Shown here: positions 10,470 through 20,134 of the stretch, piece by piece
How the letters are laid out: the number at the start of each line of letters is the position of its first letter
Numbering within the stretch: the stretch's first letter is position 1
NCBI GenBank assembly: GCA_964019695.1
Contig: OZ026530.1
Span: 33,648,690-33,712,689 of the forward strand
Length of the DNA stretch: 64,000 nucleotides
Source: Loripinus fragilis
Taxonomy: Eukaryota > Mollusca > Bivalvia > Lucinida > Lucinidae
Direction of reading: 5' to 3'
The notes under the pieces: model-generated
The model's database searches: none
Seen by the model: only the letters and a program-made list of their open reading frames with translations
What the model was told of the DNA's origin: nothing
Translations under genes and position numbers: made by a program

Positions 10470-10810
10470 GAAAAGAGTATTATCAGTCACCCCTAATATT
10501 AACTGAATTGTTTCAACATAACCTAATAAACGTTTACTATCTCATTATCAGGTCATGATGACGTTGCACTTTTTGAATGACGTCGCTAATGACGCTGAAT
10601 CAACACAAAAATCGAAAATGACGTCATAATCGGTAGTTCGAAGAGTGAAACATTGGGTCAACTGATAAATAGAATACCAGGTTCGCGTCTTTTGATATCA
10701 AGTTTACCAGGCTCGGCTTTGAGAACGCATGTTGAATCGCTCGGCATTCTCAAAGCCTTGCCTGGTAAACCTGATATCAAAAGACACTCACCTAGTATTC
10801 TCTATTTCTC
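10470..10810 (+). repeat. Duplicated unit, copy 2, with intact hairpin repeat
   Basis: Second copy of the unit at 8836. Its hairpin (10667-10806) is uninterrupted. The left arm TAGAATACCAGGTTCGCGTC pairs with the right arm ending CACTCACCTAGTATTCTCTA, and the centre is CATGTTGAATCGCTCGGC. It shows the unoccupied state of the site where M1 inserted in copy 1. Confidence 0.75.
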
Positions 10811-11103
10811 ATGTTACTGGTCGCTTACTTTTCATTGTAATATTTAGAATAAACGGAAATCGGGAAACAAAATACTTAACCTAGATGATTGCAACTGTTC
10901 TACAATTTATCTACAGTGTTGAGCATTTACAATTTTAGACCAAACTAAGGAAGTTGCATTCGGTTAACATTTAATCTGCTCTTGAATTGATTTAACTGCC
11001 CCCTACTATTTTCAGATTGAAACAAATTTAGAGTTTCTTAGAACATCCAAAAGTAAACGCTGCTGGGAATAAGAAAAGAAGCAAGGACCGAAATACTAAA
11101 TTT
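10811..11103. other. Spacer, nothing recognised
   Basis: AT-rich, without recognised genes or repeats. Confidence 0.4.
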
Positions 11104-11270
11104 AGGTCGACGCAAAAAAACCTGTCTTCGGTGTTTTCGACAAAGCAAGACTCAAACCAGTCTCCTCAGCTACAGAGACTCTAGATATGATACGTTCAAA
11201 TGAGAGAAAAACAAATGCGCTGATCAGACTGTGCGGATGCGCAGGCTGGTCTGCGCCTTTATTGTTCACA
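11104..11270 (-). repeat. Family C repeat with GADQPAHPHSLISAF frame
   Basis: Read on the minus strand this repeat encodes GADQPAHPHSLISAF, then SVAEETGLSLALSKTPKTGF. I remember this peptide type recurring in many unrelated predicted proteins of marine invertebrates, which marks it as an interspersed repeat rather than a gene. The opposite strand of the same block reads RLCGCAGWSAPLLF. The tip AAACCTGTCTTCGG near 11120 matches 6310 and, inverted, 23610. Upstream codons on either strand are not part of a known protein. Confidence 0.65.
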
Positions 11271-11586
11271 AGTATAGAAGACAAGTATACTGACGTCATA
11301 TTGGTACCTTCCGTGAATGTCTCGGGCTGCAGTTTTGGGCATGGTGTATACAGATACTCACTTCTGAAACACCAAGTTTGCAAGCAGAGAATCAACAGTA
11401 TCCCTTTATCCATGCACTGAAACCCATCATGCTAACACGCCTATAAAATAAAGACCTGCCGAATCACACTTTTAAATTAGAGTAAAACATGCATCTATAG
11501 GTGGGTACATGGTGAAAGACGAAAATAAACAGCCAAACAGAGAATCGCCGTATTCGATTAAAATTCGTAATAATCTAGAGCGGGTA
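11271..11586. other. Spacer, nothing recognised
   Basis: Sequence between the family C repeat and MITE M2. No gene supported. Confidence 0.4.
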
Positions 11587-11731
11587 CGAGGGTTAGTCAA
11601 AAATAACTGAGCCCTACCTTATAACATTTAATTCAAGTAAAATGGACACATATTCAAATGATATTTCATCGCAGTTATATGTCATCTATTCAATAACCTA
11701 ATTTATATCTGTTGGTTGGCTTTATATACTG

Positions 11732-11744
11732 GTTGCTAGGCAAC
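11732..11744. promoter_or_regulatory. RFX X-box palindrome, left side of M2
   Basis: GTTGCTAGGCAAC, with 145 bp between it and the left end of M2. Confidence 0.5.
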
Positions 11745-12107
11745 CTAACATGACCTGTCGAACGGGTGCGTTCACGCTGTAATACATCAATATCTAAGCG
11801 TTGCCACGGAAACGATAATGCCAATGTAATGCTGCATTCAATGTCGTTTGATACCTATCACATGTAACTACTCAGTGCCACAGAAAAGAAAACAGCTGAC
11901 CTCAAAATTTCGATGCTGTGGTAGCTTGATTTCAGAATTTAGCACATTTTTACGTGCCTCAAGTCCTATAATTTACCCCACCCACATTCATATTAACACA
12001 ATTTTAGTAGAAAGCATAAAATAATAGCCTAATAATGCTTTTGCAGTACTGCATACACAAGCAGACCCTCAGAAATATTAAATTCCTTGTTTGGAATAAG
12101 CAATTCT

Positions 12108-12121
12108 GTTTCCATGGCAAC
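12108..12121. promoter_or_regulatory. X-box-like site in M2
   Basis: GTTTCCATGGCAAC differs at one base from the consensus X-box GTTGCCATGGCAAC. A weaker relative, GTTGCCACGGAAAC, is at 11800-11813. Confidence 0.4.
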
Positions 12122-12166
12122 ACAATAATCATGTATTTGAAAATTAGTGAAATTTTGACTTATTTT

Positions 12167-12179
12167 GTTGCTAGGCAAC
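12167..12179. promoter_or_regulatory. RFX X-box palindrome, interior of M2
   Basis: GTTGCTAGGCAAC, identical to the left copy of M2. Confidence 0.45.
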
Positions 12180-12369
12180 GCATGCAATCAGTGTTCACCT
12201 AAACATTTACGAACCAAGTAAAATGAAAAGACAATATGAAAAATGTTATTCAAATAAATGTCAAATGTGTCTTTCTCAAAAACTATCAAGCCCACAAGCT
12301 TTTTTAAGACACACTGTATATTCCTGGTGGCGGAGATCGTGAACGCATCGCTCTGACTGACTATCTTTA

Positions 12370-12382
12370 GTTGCCTAGCAAC
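12370..12382. promoter_or_regulatory. RFX X-box palindrome, right side of M2
   Basis: GTTGCCTAGCAAC followed by exactly 145 bp to the right end of M2, the mirror image of the left copy. Confidence 0.5.
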
Positions 12383-12531
12383 CAAAAAAGAAGATTCACC
12401 GGGGTAATTATTTTGGGTTAAAACGTCTATGACATGTTATACTTATAAAAGATAGTCACTTTTCTTGTCTACAATGTGAGGCTTAGATATAATGAGGCAG
12501 GGCTCAGTTATTTTTGACTAACCCTCGTACA

Positions 12532-12679
12532 GGGGGTCCAGTACAAATTGCAAGTTCTATCGCTCAGCAATTGGACTCCACTCCCTTGGTAAAAAGTTTG
12601 ACGCCCCCCCCCCCCCTGGATAACGTATGTTGGACCCACTGGAATTTCGGAAAGTGAAAGAAGTCACTGGACCCCCGCC
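12532..12679. mobile_element. Short MITE-like inverted repeat
   Basis: GGGGGTCCAGT near 12533 faces ACTGGACCCCC near 12667, giving an inverted pair about 145 bp across. It includes a C-run (12603-12616). No target duplication was found, so this is a tentative small MITE lying against M2. Confidence 0.4.
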
Positions 12680-12688
12680 CCCCCCCCT

Positions 12689-12692
<4 letters not shown>

Positions 12693-12778
<86 letters not shown>
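12693..12778. repeat. (CA)43 microsatellite
   Basis: Uninterrupted CA dinucleotides over 86 bp. The apparent cysteine-valine repeat proteins on the opposite strand are artefacts. Confidence 0.98.
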
Positions 12779-12784
<6 letters not shown>

Positions 12785-13236
12785 TTAAAAAAACAGAACT
12801 TGCTTTTGCGTCACCAGTATATCGGATGACACTTAAAGCTGTGGTTCCGTCTTCATATGACCTTAACAGTCGGGGGTCGTTAAACAAAAATACAGCAATT
12901 GTCAGTGGACCTGGACCCCCTGACTTGATCCGCCTGTGCTGTTCATGTGCAATTCCAGGGATTTCCGTCAGGGGATGGGTGGGGGCATCCTCTCTGTCAT
13001 TTTTTTTTGTCTGCAGACAGTGCTGGCCCAGGTCTGGCCCGACATATCCAACCTGTCTGAAACTCTGACGGTATTTATTTTTTCTTTCATAAAAACAAAG
13101 GCGCCGATAAGACCGGTGGAGCGCAGGTTGGTCTGGGCATTTGTTGTTTCAATGTTTCAAAGATGAATTTCTCGTTACAAGGTACATACGATCTTTAAAA
13201 ATTCTAAATTAAATGTCAAGATCTACACTCGTAATT
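12779..13236. other. Spacer, nothing firmly recognised
   Basis: Contains GTGGACCTGGACCCCCTGAC near 12905, reminiscent of small-MITE ends elsewhere in the window, and open frames under 100 codons with no recognisable domain. No gene supported. Confidence 0.4.
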
Positions 13237-13300
13237 CCCCGGCATATATGCCGAGGGGTGTATAGTATCGTCTTTCCGTTTGTCTGTTTGTCCTTTCCTA
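13237..13300 (+). repeat. Isolated terminus of a pearl/Helitron-like element
   Basis: A palindrome with CCCCGGCATA on its left arm (13237-13258) is followed by TATAGTATCGTC and then GTTTGTCTGTTTGTCC. Hairpin plus G/T-rich tetranucleotide run is the same order as at 25440-25527 (inverted) and 53193-53290. No tandem core follows, so this is a truncated end. Confidence 0.5.
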
Positions 13301-13340
13301 TATTCGTTAGGTTGTTCGTTCGTATTTCCTTTAATTAATT

Positions 13341-13341
<1 letters not shown>

Positions 13342-13378
<37 letters not shown>

Positions 13379-13393
13379 TCTCTCTCTCTCTCT
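13342..13393. repeat. (CT)n microsatellite
   Basis: CT dinucleotides, interrupted once by CCTC near 13376. Confidence 0.95.
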
Positions 13394-13399
13394 TAGCAG

Positions 13400-13619
13400 A
13401 CGCGGATCCAGAAAGTTTTGACTCTGACAAAAAACACCAATGTCGTTTTAGTTGGTGAGGGGAACCACAGAAGCAGGCCATCATTGGCCCGCCAGCGAAA
13501 CGCCATTTGATGGCCCAGCATTAAATGCTGGCTTATTAACCTTGTGAATTTTAGTGGTATAGCTTTGTGACTTTAAAGGGAGGTGGGCTCTGGGCCCCCT
13601 GTCTTCCCTGGATCCGCGT
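13400..13619. mobile_element. 220 bp MITE with ACGCGGATCCAG ends
   Basis: ACGCGGATCCAG (13400-13411) is exactly inverted at 13608-13619. The interior has a second hairpin (CAGCATTAAATGCTG near 13518) and no coding frame. The terminus resembles the GGCGGATCCA ends of the MITE at 31127-31278, so the two may be related. No target duplication could be confirmed. Confidence 0.6.
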
Positions 13620-14290
13620 ATAACTTGCATGTTTAGAACGTCTTCATGAGGAATATGCCTTTGTGTGTGTATTTTGTATTTCTCTGTCTGTCTATCAGTC
13701 TCTCTGTCTATCTAAGTCCCTCTCTACATGTATCTGCCTGCATGTCTGTCTGTCTGTCTGTATGTCTGTCGGCCTCTTTCTCTCTCTCTCTCTCAGCATA
13801 TGTGGTGTAGTCCTAGCAGACCAGGGATCATGAGCTCGATACCTGGCATTTCAAGTCTTTTGTTGGGACTTTAAATCAGTCGTTCCCGTTCCCGTTTAAC
13901 CTTTAATAGCTGATGGAAACCCATTATCCTAAATTATGCATCATTTGTCCGTAACCACTACACCGCCTATGAGTAAAAGTGGGGATAACGTCTTGTTGAT
14001 TTTCCATTGCCCTGCTATATGCCCCACTCCATCTGAAGTGGACATACTTGTGTCAAATGATTCCCCTGCTTCTAGCCCAACTATGTATAACAGATTTTTA
14101 CTTGGGTAGAGACCAGAGCCAAATCAGAATTAAGAATGAGGTTGGTACCTTAAAACATGTTGAAGCTTTCCAGTATTTCTTTTACTAACAGTTCAAAGGC
14201 GGTACAGTGCAGCTTTAGTTGATCGTATTATTAATTTATATTTCATGTTTATCTTCGTAATGCTGTCTTTAGATTTAAATATTAAAAAAT
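13620..14290. other. Spacer with TCTG/TC simple repeats
   Basis: Simple sequence of TCTG, TCTA and CT units between about 13676 and 13796. The rest is unassigned. Confidence 0.5.
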
Positions 14291-14558
14291 CAGGGCCCGG
14301 AATAACAATGCCTCCTTAAAATAAAGGAGGACTTAATTTAAGTATTGAAATTTTCAACACGCTATATTAAATGGTAAATCAATTGCCTGTATACATGCAG
14401 TACTTGTTGTCAAAGATATCAGTATGATCTACAGAAAAAAATGAAACTATTTTGCTTTCAATCAGTTTGAAACGAGCGTTATTTTTCGCATCTTGAAAAA
14501 TCAATACTTAACATAAGTCTCCCTTAACTTTAAAAAAGCATTTTAATTCCGGGCCCTT
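14291..14558. mobile_element. hAT-like MITE (CAGGGCCCGG ends)
   Basis: CAGGGCCCGGAAT (14291-14303) faces ATTCCGGGCCCTTG at the right end, and partial complementarity continues inward (AATGCCTCCTTAAA with TTTAAAAAAGCATT; AGTATTGA with TCAATACT). CAGGG-type ends are usual for hAT elements, but I could not find an 8 bp target duplication. Non-coding, 268 bp. Confidence 0.55.
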
Positions 14559-15270
14559 GCTTTTACCCCGAACTGTGGGGTTGGTGTGTGTATGTGTAGG
14601 GGGGGGGGCAATCAAGATGTTATAACCATCCAAACACACACTGGTCAATGTAAACGCACCGGTTGTTGCTACAACGAGCTGGTGGTTGCATTTTTCAGCA
14701 CTGGTGGTGGTATCTATACCTGTTGACTTTATGATTTATTTATAATCTCGCGTTTATTTTATTTGTGATGACACCTGGCGCACAGACCACCGGTAGCATT
14801 GCAGTTTATGGCTCTGCCAAGCAATTGGTGATTTAATTCATGGTTTGGACTGCAAACCCAACAAAGTTCTGGAGTTTTGCCGTGACAAGTGCTTTTTTCT
14901 AGTGTAACTGCCTAAATTAAGGGGAATATGCATGTCTAAGCACAGCTGTTATCATATGTACATGTAATAACATCCAAAAAACGATTACCACTTTGTATCT
15001 TTTTTCTTGGTAAAGTAGCTAAAGTTTTATTGAGGAATTTTATTACAACGCACTGGGAGCATTTTTTGACGCATTGATACAACGCACTGATGGTTGCCTA
15101 GATGTGCCATGGTTGCTGGTGCAGCCTCACCACAGCATTCACTGTTCTTATAAATGGTACATAAATCGTTATTTGAGCCAGCACATTATATTTCAGTACC
15201 AGAACGAAGACTCAGGTGAGCCTGTGCAAATGTACAGACTCGCCAGAGCCTTCTCTGCATAGAAAAATAT

Positions 15271-15545
15271 AGAGTAGTAATCGTTTTTGGATGTTATTTC
15301 ATGGGACTATAATAACATGGCTGCAGCTGTGCTTAGACATGCAGAATTTTCCTGAAGTTAGGCAGTCACAATAGAAAAAAATCACCTGTCACTGTCAAAC
15401 TCCACAACTGTGTCGGATTTGACGGTCAAACCATGAATTAAAACGCCAATTGCATGGCAGAGCCATAAACTGCAATGTTACTGACGGTTTGTGCGCATTG
15501 GGTCATCAAAAGGAAAATAAATGCAAGCTTATAAAGAAATACAGT
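15271..15545 (-). repeat. Third, internal arm copy of the foldback element
   Basis: GTAGTAATCGTTTTTGGATG to about TGCAAGCTTATAAAG repeats 16697-16940 in direct orientation and 14740-14990 in inverse. The element therefore has two right-type arms, suggesting unequal exchange or nested transposition. Confidence 0.65.
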
Positions 15546-15751
15546 CAATAGGAATAGAGTTTGTGGTTTTTGTACACTCATGAAGGCTCAAGCGTGACTC
15601 TGCAAATGTGTAGCCTCGCCAGAGACGCTCCAGAGCTAGCCCTGTTCGCACTTTGAGAGTGTTTCCGCCTATTTTTGAGATTGGCCCCAAAACTTTTAAT
15701 TTAATAAAATTGTTTGTCCGTTACGATACATTACAATAGTTAAAGAAGCCT

Positions 15752-16112
15752 CCATGCGAGCTTAAAATGTTTGTGCTTCAACAACAGCAGAATCTAGGGC
15801 AAAGATTTGGTACCAGTAAAATGCAATTTTAGCACCCCAGAGATATAGGCTGCTGTCTGTTCTAAGGCGATGATTCTGTTGTTGTTGATTCGTTGTTGAT
15901 TGTTACTCCCATTACAGGATTTTGTAATCCTTCTATATTTTGTTACTTTATGTCGATTCTTGTTTTGTGATCATCTTGATGGGGAAAAAGAGAGAGAGCT
16001 GGCTCCTTTCTAAATTTGTTTTCCTGGTGTCTCGTGATTGTTGTGTGGCTATTCCTCTCAGTGCCATGGGTTTGTCTGCAGTTTGTGATTGTGATACTCA
16101 CTTACTATTTTT
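15752..16112 (+). repeat. Family A retroelement tail, copy 5
   Basis: Sense orientation: CCTCCATGCGAGCTTAAAATG, CAGCAGAATCTAGGGC, GGTGTCTCGTGATTGTTGTG and the tip GATACTCACTTACTATTTTT. It lies within the foldback element, so it inserted after that element formed. 5'-truncated. Confidence 0.7.
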
Positions 16113-16119
16113 GGGTGTC

Positions 16120-16585
16120 ATTCATGCGAGCAGCGATGGCTTTGGCGAGTTTACACATTTGCTTGGTCTAGTCTGAGCCTTCGTCAAAATTCTCATGTGG
16201 TGACTCAAATGGCGATTGAATGCCATTTTGTGCGAGCAGCGAAGGATCTGGCGAGTCTGCACATTTGCACAGGCTTACCTTAGCCTTCGTCACTGTATAT
16301 AATATATTGTGCTGCCTTAAATGGCGAGTTGTGTGCTATTCATGGCAGCAGCGAATTCTCTGGTGAGTCTGCACATTTTCGCAGGCAAAGTCACTAGACA
16401 ATGTAATAAATAACAAGATCTCTTGTGCTGGCAGCAAAGGCTCTTGGGAGTCTGCACGTTTGCACAGGCTCGCCTGAGCCTTCTTCACAGTAATGAAATA
16501 TCATGTGCTGGTTGAAACTGCGATTTTGTAACGTTTATGTGAACAGCGAATGATGTGGTGAGTCTGCACCAGCAACCACAGGACT
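16120..16585 (+). repeat. Family D tandem units (about 4.5 copies of ~105 bp)
   Basis: Units begin near 16125, 16231, 16345, 16429 and 16540. The common core is GCGAGCAGCGAAGG, then GGCGAGTCTGCACATTTGCA, then CAGGCTCGCCTGAGCCTTCG, which can fold on itself. Related single copies occur near 8020, 15200, 15580 and 30570. Non-coding. Confidence 0.65.
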
Positions 16586-17065
16586 TCTGTGCAACCATCG
16601 GTGCGTTGTATCAATGCTTTAAAAAATGCTCCCAGTGCGTTGTAATAAAATTCCTCAATAAAACATTTGCTAGTTTACCAAGAAAAAAAAATACAAAGTA
16701 GTAATCGTTTTTTGGATGTTATTTCAAGGGAATATGACAACAGCTGCGCTTAGACATTCAGATTTCCCTCAATTTAAGCAGTTACACTAGAAAAAAGTAC
16801 CTGTCACGGCAAAACTCCAGAACTTTGTTGGATTTGCAGTCCAAACCATGAATTAAATCACCAATTGCTTGGCAGAGCCATAAACAGCAATGTTACTGGT
16901 GGTCTGTGCGCCAGGTGTCATCACAAATAAAATAAATGCAAGTTTATAAGTAAATCAAAAAGTCAACACGTATAGATTTTTTGACCTTTACGCCACCACC
17001 TGTGCTGAAAAAATGCAACCAACAGCTCGTTGTAGCGACCACCACTGCGTTTACATTGACCAGTG

Positions 17066-18058
17066 AAACATCTACAATTACCCATCTATCCGCTACAGTA
17101 TCTCGTAAGTGTGTCGGTGTTGGCGGGTTGGGGTGGGGCAGTGGTTACAAATGTATTTCACTCTTACAATGCGTAAAAAAATCTGAAAAAAGTGAATGCC
17201 ACACTTAGTTTCTGTATCATAAATCGATGCGTCCAATGGCAGAAGTGCAGTTCTTGATAAGAACGCGCCTTTAGCAGCTAATCCTACATTGTTTCATAGT
17301 CCTAGGACGTTTATTCATGCGCGGATCAAGAGGAGCTGGTACTTTGGGGGTCAGGACGACTCCCTCCCGAAAGGAAAAGCACAAAGCTGTAAATTTCCTC
17401 CGGAATACTGGTTTGGAACCTTTGGAAAAGCACAAAGCTACCGATGTTGGGTCAACATCGGACCGCTAGCGATGCGCCTTTTGCAAGCAGTTTAGCTGGT
17501 AGGCCGATGGTGGCCCGTTTTCGTTACTGGGTATAGGTTAATATATTTAATTATTTTGTGTTTGTAGAGGGTGGTGAACAAAGAGAGTAAAACCGTTACT
17601 TAGCTATTGTAAAAATTATTCTATCAAATAAAGAAGGCCATTTCTCTGATTTCTACTTCATTTTCAATTATGATGCACCTTACTTAATTTGTTAACCTAG
17701 ACTAACTTTTTTAGACAAGCCCCCCCCCCCCTTTCACTCATTGATGAGCTTCGTGTCAGCTTATCAAAGATCCAAACCCTTTTGCATATGGGTGGTGTTC
17801 CTACAGCTTGTTCAATCATGCATCAATATCACAATTAAATATTTGCGGTGCTACGAGGTTCAGCCCAGTATGTGGCAAGTTCCAATCTTTTCCGGACGAG
17901 ACGGTATTCAGGCTAGCCTGCTTGAACACCCAAAAATTCACAGTTTGCGGTCTGCGATACAACATCAAAGTTATCTGTAAACAAGAAAATTATACTAAGT
18001 ATAATAGATAAAATTCAACCAAGTATAAGAAGAACCATAATAAAGGGAACACTTGTAT
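17066..18058. other. Spacer with a short palindrome
   Basis: CCGATGTTG and CAACATCGG form a compact palindrome at 17441-17461. The phrase GGAAAAGCACAAAGCT is repeated at about 17369 and 17424. A C-run follows at 17719-17731. Open frames here are short and unrecognised. Confidence 0.45.
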
Positions 18059-18435
18059 GGGGGGGGGGGGGGGGGGGGTACATGTACTCTGATATTTTCA
18101 TATAAAACATAGGCTCGGGTCATTTTTTGCGGATCAAAATTTTGAATCTCACTTTTTTGGGGGATTTTCAGAAAAATGAATATTTTTTGGGGTATGAAGA
18201 TTTTGTGGATATTTTTGGGGATCATAACAAAATTGGACTATATTAAGGAGTCATTTCTATGTATTTTAAGGTCTTTTCTTAAAGTCAAGGTACAGAATGG
18301 GGGATATTTTTTGGGCTGCTAAAATTTCAAATATTTTTTGGTTGCTTGAAATTCCTGATGTTTTTTGGGTGAAATGTAGATGCTGGATCCGAGCCTACGT
18401 GTGAGAAAAAAATTAGAGTACCCCCTTCCCCCTGG
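18059..18435. mobile_element. 380 bp MITE with poly-G end
   Basis: The left end, a run of about 20 G followed by TACATGTACTCTGATATTTT and ATAGGCTCGGGTC, is inverted at the right end (GATCCGAGCCTACG, TTAGAGTACCCCC). The interior is rich in TTTTTTGGG. A diverged relative of its right half lies at about 48270-48580 (CTAAAATTTCAA, GTAGATGCTG, CAAGCCTACGT, GAGCACCC). Non-coding. Confidence 0.6.
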
Positions 18436-19357
18436 GATAAGGGCCAGCCTGTTCACAATATTATATGATATTGCGGTCATATATACGGTATTGCATAATA
18501 ATAACTAGATTACCAAATTGATAACGGATTACCTTTCTGCAGAAAGAAAATGTGGCCGTGGAGGCACAGACATAGCTGTGAGCGTGGCCCGGGCTTGTAA
18601 ATGATGGTATTCTAAATCTCCTGTAGTCTGGTCGCGGAGGATAAAACACTTTTGTGCCCCTCCCGGTCCCAAATCAAACTCGGAAATTTGGGTGCATGGG
18701 TGGGGGGCACTTATCCCAAGTCCCAAGGCTGTGGGGCCGGAGTGTGTGCCCCCCAACTTCTATTCCGTTTTTGCTTCCGATGATAATCCCATGTAGTCCA
18801 GTAGTCGCAAAGCTAATATGCAATAGCTGTGCCCCCTACCCTCCCCCGACCAAAGTCAGAGAAATTAAAAAGAGAGCCCTAGGCTGCTGCCGTGCTGGGC
18901 CTATGTTATTGGGTTGGGGGTGAATGAAAATGTACAAAATACAGGGAACCTATGCCCAATGTTTTGCGTGGGGCCCTTTAACCCACGCAGTGAATATATC
19001 ACCGAACTTCAGACAATTGCCTGTAAAATTATCAAGTCTTCAGGCGCTTTTTGTATTCCAGGTTGCGAAAAGCTTGTGTTTTTATAGACTGCTTCACCGA
19101 CCTCGTACGTATTGATAGTGGATTGTGTAGCAGTCTAACGTTTTGAAAGCTTCTAACTAACAAAGCAGACGACACAAGTAGGCAAACTGTGGTTGTTCTA
19201 AAAATACACAGGTTGATTGATTCTTGATATTGTTTGTCAAAAATGACCCGAGACATATGAATATTCAATGACCTTTTACTCAGTCCTCGTGAATCTTCGT
19301 AAAAAGTGCCCTTTAGATGGTTGTAAAATTACTAATCTGAGTGAAATTATCACAATC
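18436..19357. other. Spacer; possible left arm of a tRNA-ended element
   Basis: No gene supported. If the tRNA-like pair at 19358 and 19929 belongs to a larger inverted repeat, its left arm should lie here. Only weak inverse similarity (TGAATCTTCGT near 19290 with ATCACGAAGATT near 20076) is visible. Confidence 0.35.
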
Positions 19358-19424
19358 CCCGATAGCCTAGTGGATAGTCGAGAGTTTTAGCACTCCAAAG
19401 ATGTGGGTTCGAGTCCAGTAGCAT
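19358..19424 (+). tRNA. tRNA-like segment with T-run (probably not a tRNA gene)
   Basis: Box A-like ATAGCCTAGTGGATAG and box B-like GGGTTCGAGTCC are spaced as in a tRNA and followed by TTCTTTTCTTTTTTTTT (19431-19447), a potential polymerase III terminator. The acceptor stem does not pair and the T stem pairs poorly, so I read it as tRNA-derived. A convergent partner with the same GATAGCCTAGTGG core lies at 19929-19993. Confidence 0.45.
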
Positions 19425-19928
19425 TTAAGATTCTTTTCTTTTTTTTTCGATTTGCTAGTTTCTTGTTTTTATTCTTGATTTTGTTCACAACTGGATACAT
19501 TTATTTGAATTTGGCATGCGATTATGCAACAAATACAGCACCGTGAAAAATTTCAATAAACCTACATCTGTACCATACGCCTCTGACCTACATGTGATTA
19601 ACTCTTTGCACGCTGAATATTTTTGAGATTTTTGTAATCATCTGCGCGCAGTGACTTTTAATCAAAATGAACTTTTTCAACAATATCAGAGTGTAAAATG
19701 GTCTGTATCCAGATCAGAACCGACGTTCTGTTGGTACTGAACTGGGTCTAAACTATTTGCAAAGGTTATCAGCTGACAAGGAAAGTGTGGGGAACTTAGG
19801 GAATAATGAACACAAAAGCGGCTAAATACAAATGAAAGATGTAAAGCTCATCACAAGATGACATAAAATATACGAACAATATTAACTCAAAAAATAAAGC
19901 AATTTGACAATTATATAAAACAAAGTTC

Positions 19929-19993
19929 CTTCCAAGTTTCGATCCAGGTGTGCTTGATTTGTAAGTAGTCAACTAGCCACTAGGCTATCAGAC
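19929..19993 (-). tRNA. tRNA-like segment, convergent partner
   Basis: On the minus strand: TGATAGCCTAGTGGCTAG (box A-like), then CTGGATCGAAACTTGG (degenerate box B) and a short T4. It points toward the segment at 19358, about 500 bp away. No acceptor stem is evident. Confidence 0.4.
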
Positions 19994-20134
19994 CATTTGC
20001 ATAAACGAATTGACATTATCTACATATTCTCTGTAAAAGCGCGACCGAGGTCCGGAGTACGAAAACGTACGAATATCACGAAGATTTTGGCGAAAATTAA
20101 TCAGTCTAAGGTCAATTTTTTTGCTTGTATCATA

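Larger units (their letters stand above)
11587..12527. mobile_element. Mariner-type MITE M2 with symmetric X-boxes, TA target
   Basis: Ends CGAGGGTTAGTCAAAAATAA (11587 onward) and its inverse ending at 12527, flanked by TA (11585-11586 and 12528-12529). The terminal inverted repeat is at least 30 bp and nearly perfect. The interior lacks a transposase frame. X-box palindromes lie 145 bp inside each end (11732-11744 and 12370-12382), with a third at 12167-12179 and near-matches at 11800-11813 and 12108-12121. Only the first six bases of the terminus are shared with M1, so these are separate families with the same architecture. Confidence 0.85.
14639..17065. mobile_element. 2.4 kb foldback element with 0.5 kb arms
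   Basis: CACTGGTCAATGTAAACGCA at the left end is exactly inverted at the right end (17046-17065). The inverted arms extend about 490 bp (14639-15130 and 16560-17065), sharing blocks such as GGCAGAGCCATAAAC, CCAAACCATGAATTAA and AACGATTAC with the expected reversal. A third partial arm lies at 15271-15545 in the orientation of the right arm. Between the arms are family D tandem units and a family A tail. No transposase is seen. No target duplication is obvious, so the superfamily is unknown. Confidence 0.72.

Noticed and set aside
11102..11413. 103-codon minus-strand frame with GADQPAHPHSLISAF
   Set aside because: Family C interspersed repeat, not a host gene; recurrent in unrelated predicted proteins.
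12557..12887. Open frames with long cysteine-valine repeats on the minus strand
   Set aside because: They are translations of the (CA)43 microsatellite and its flanks.
14639..17065. hAT element with 8 bp target duplication
   Set aside because: CACTG...CAGTG ends were suggestive but the flanks (CAAACACA and AAACATCT) do not match as a duplication.
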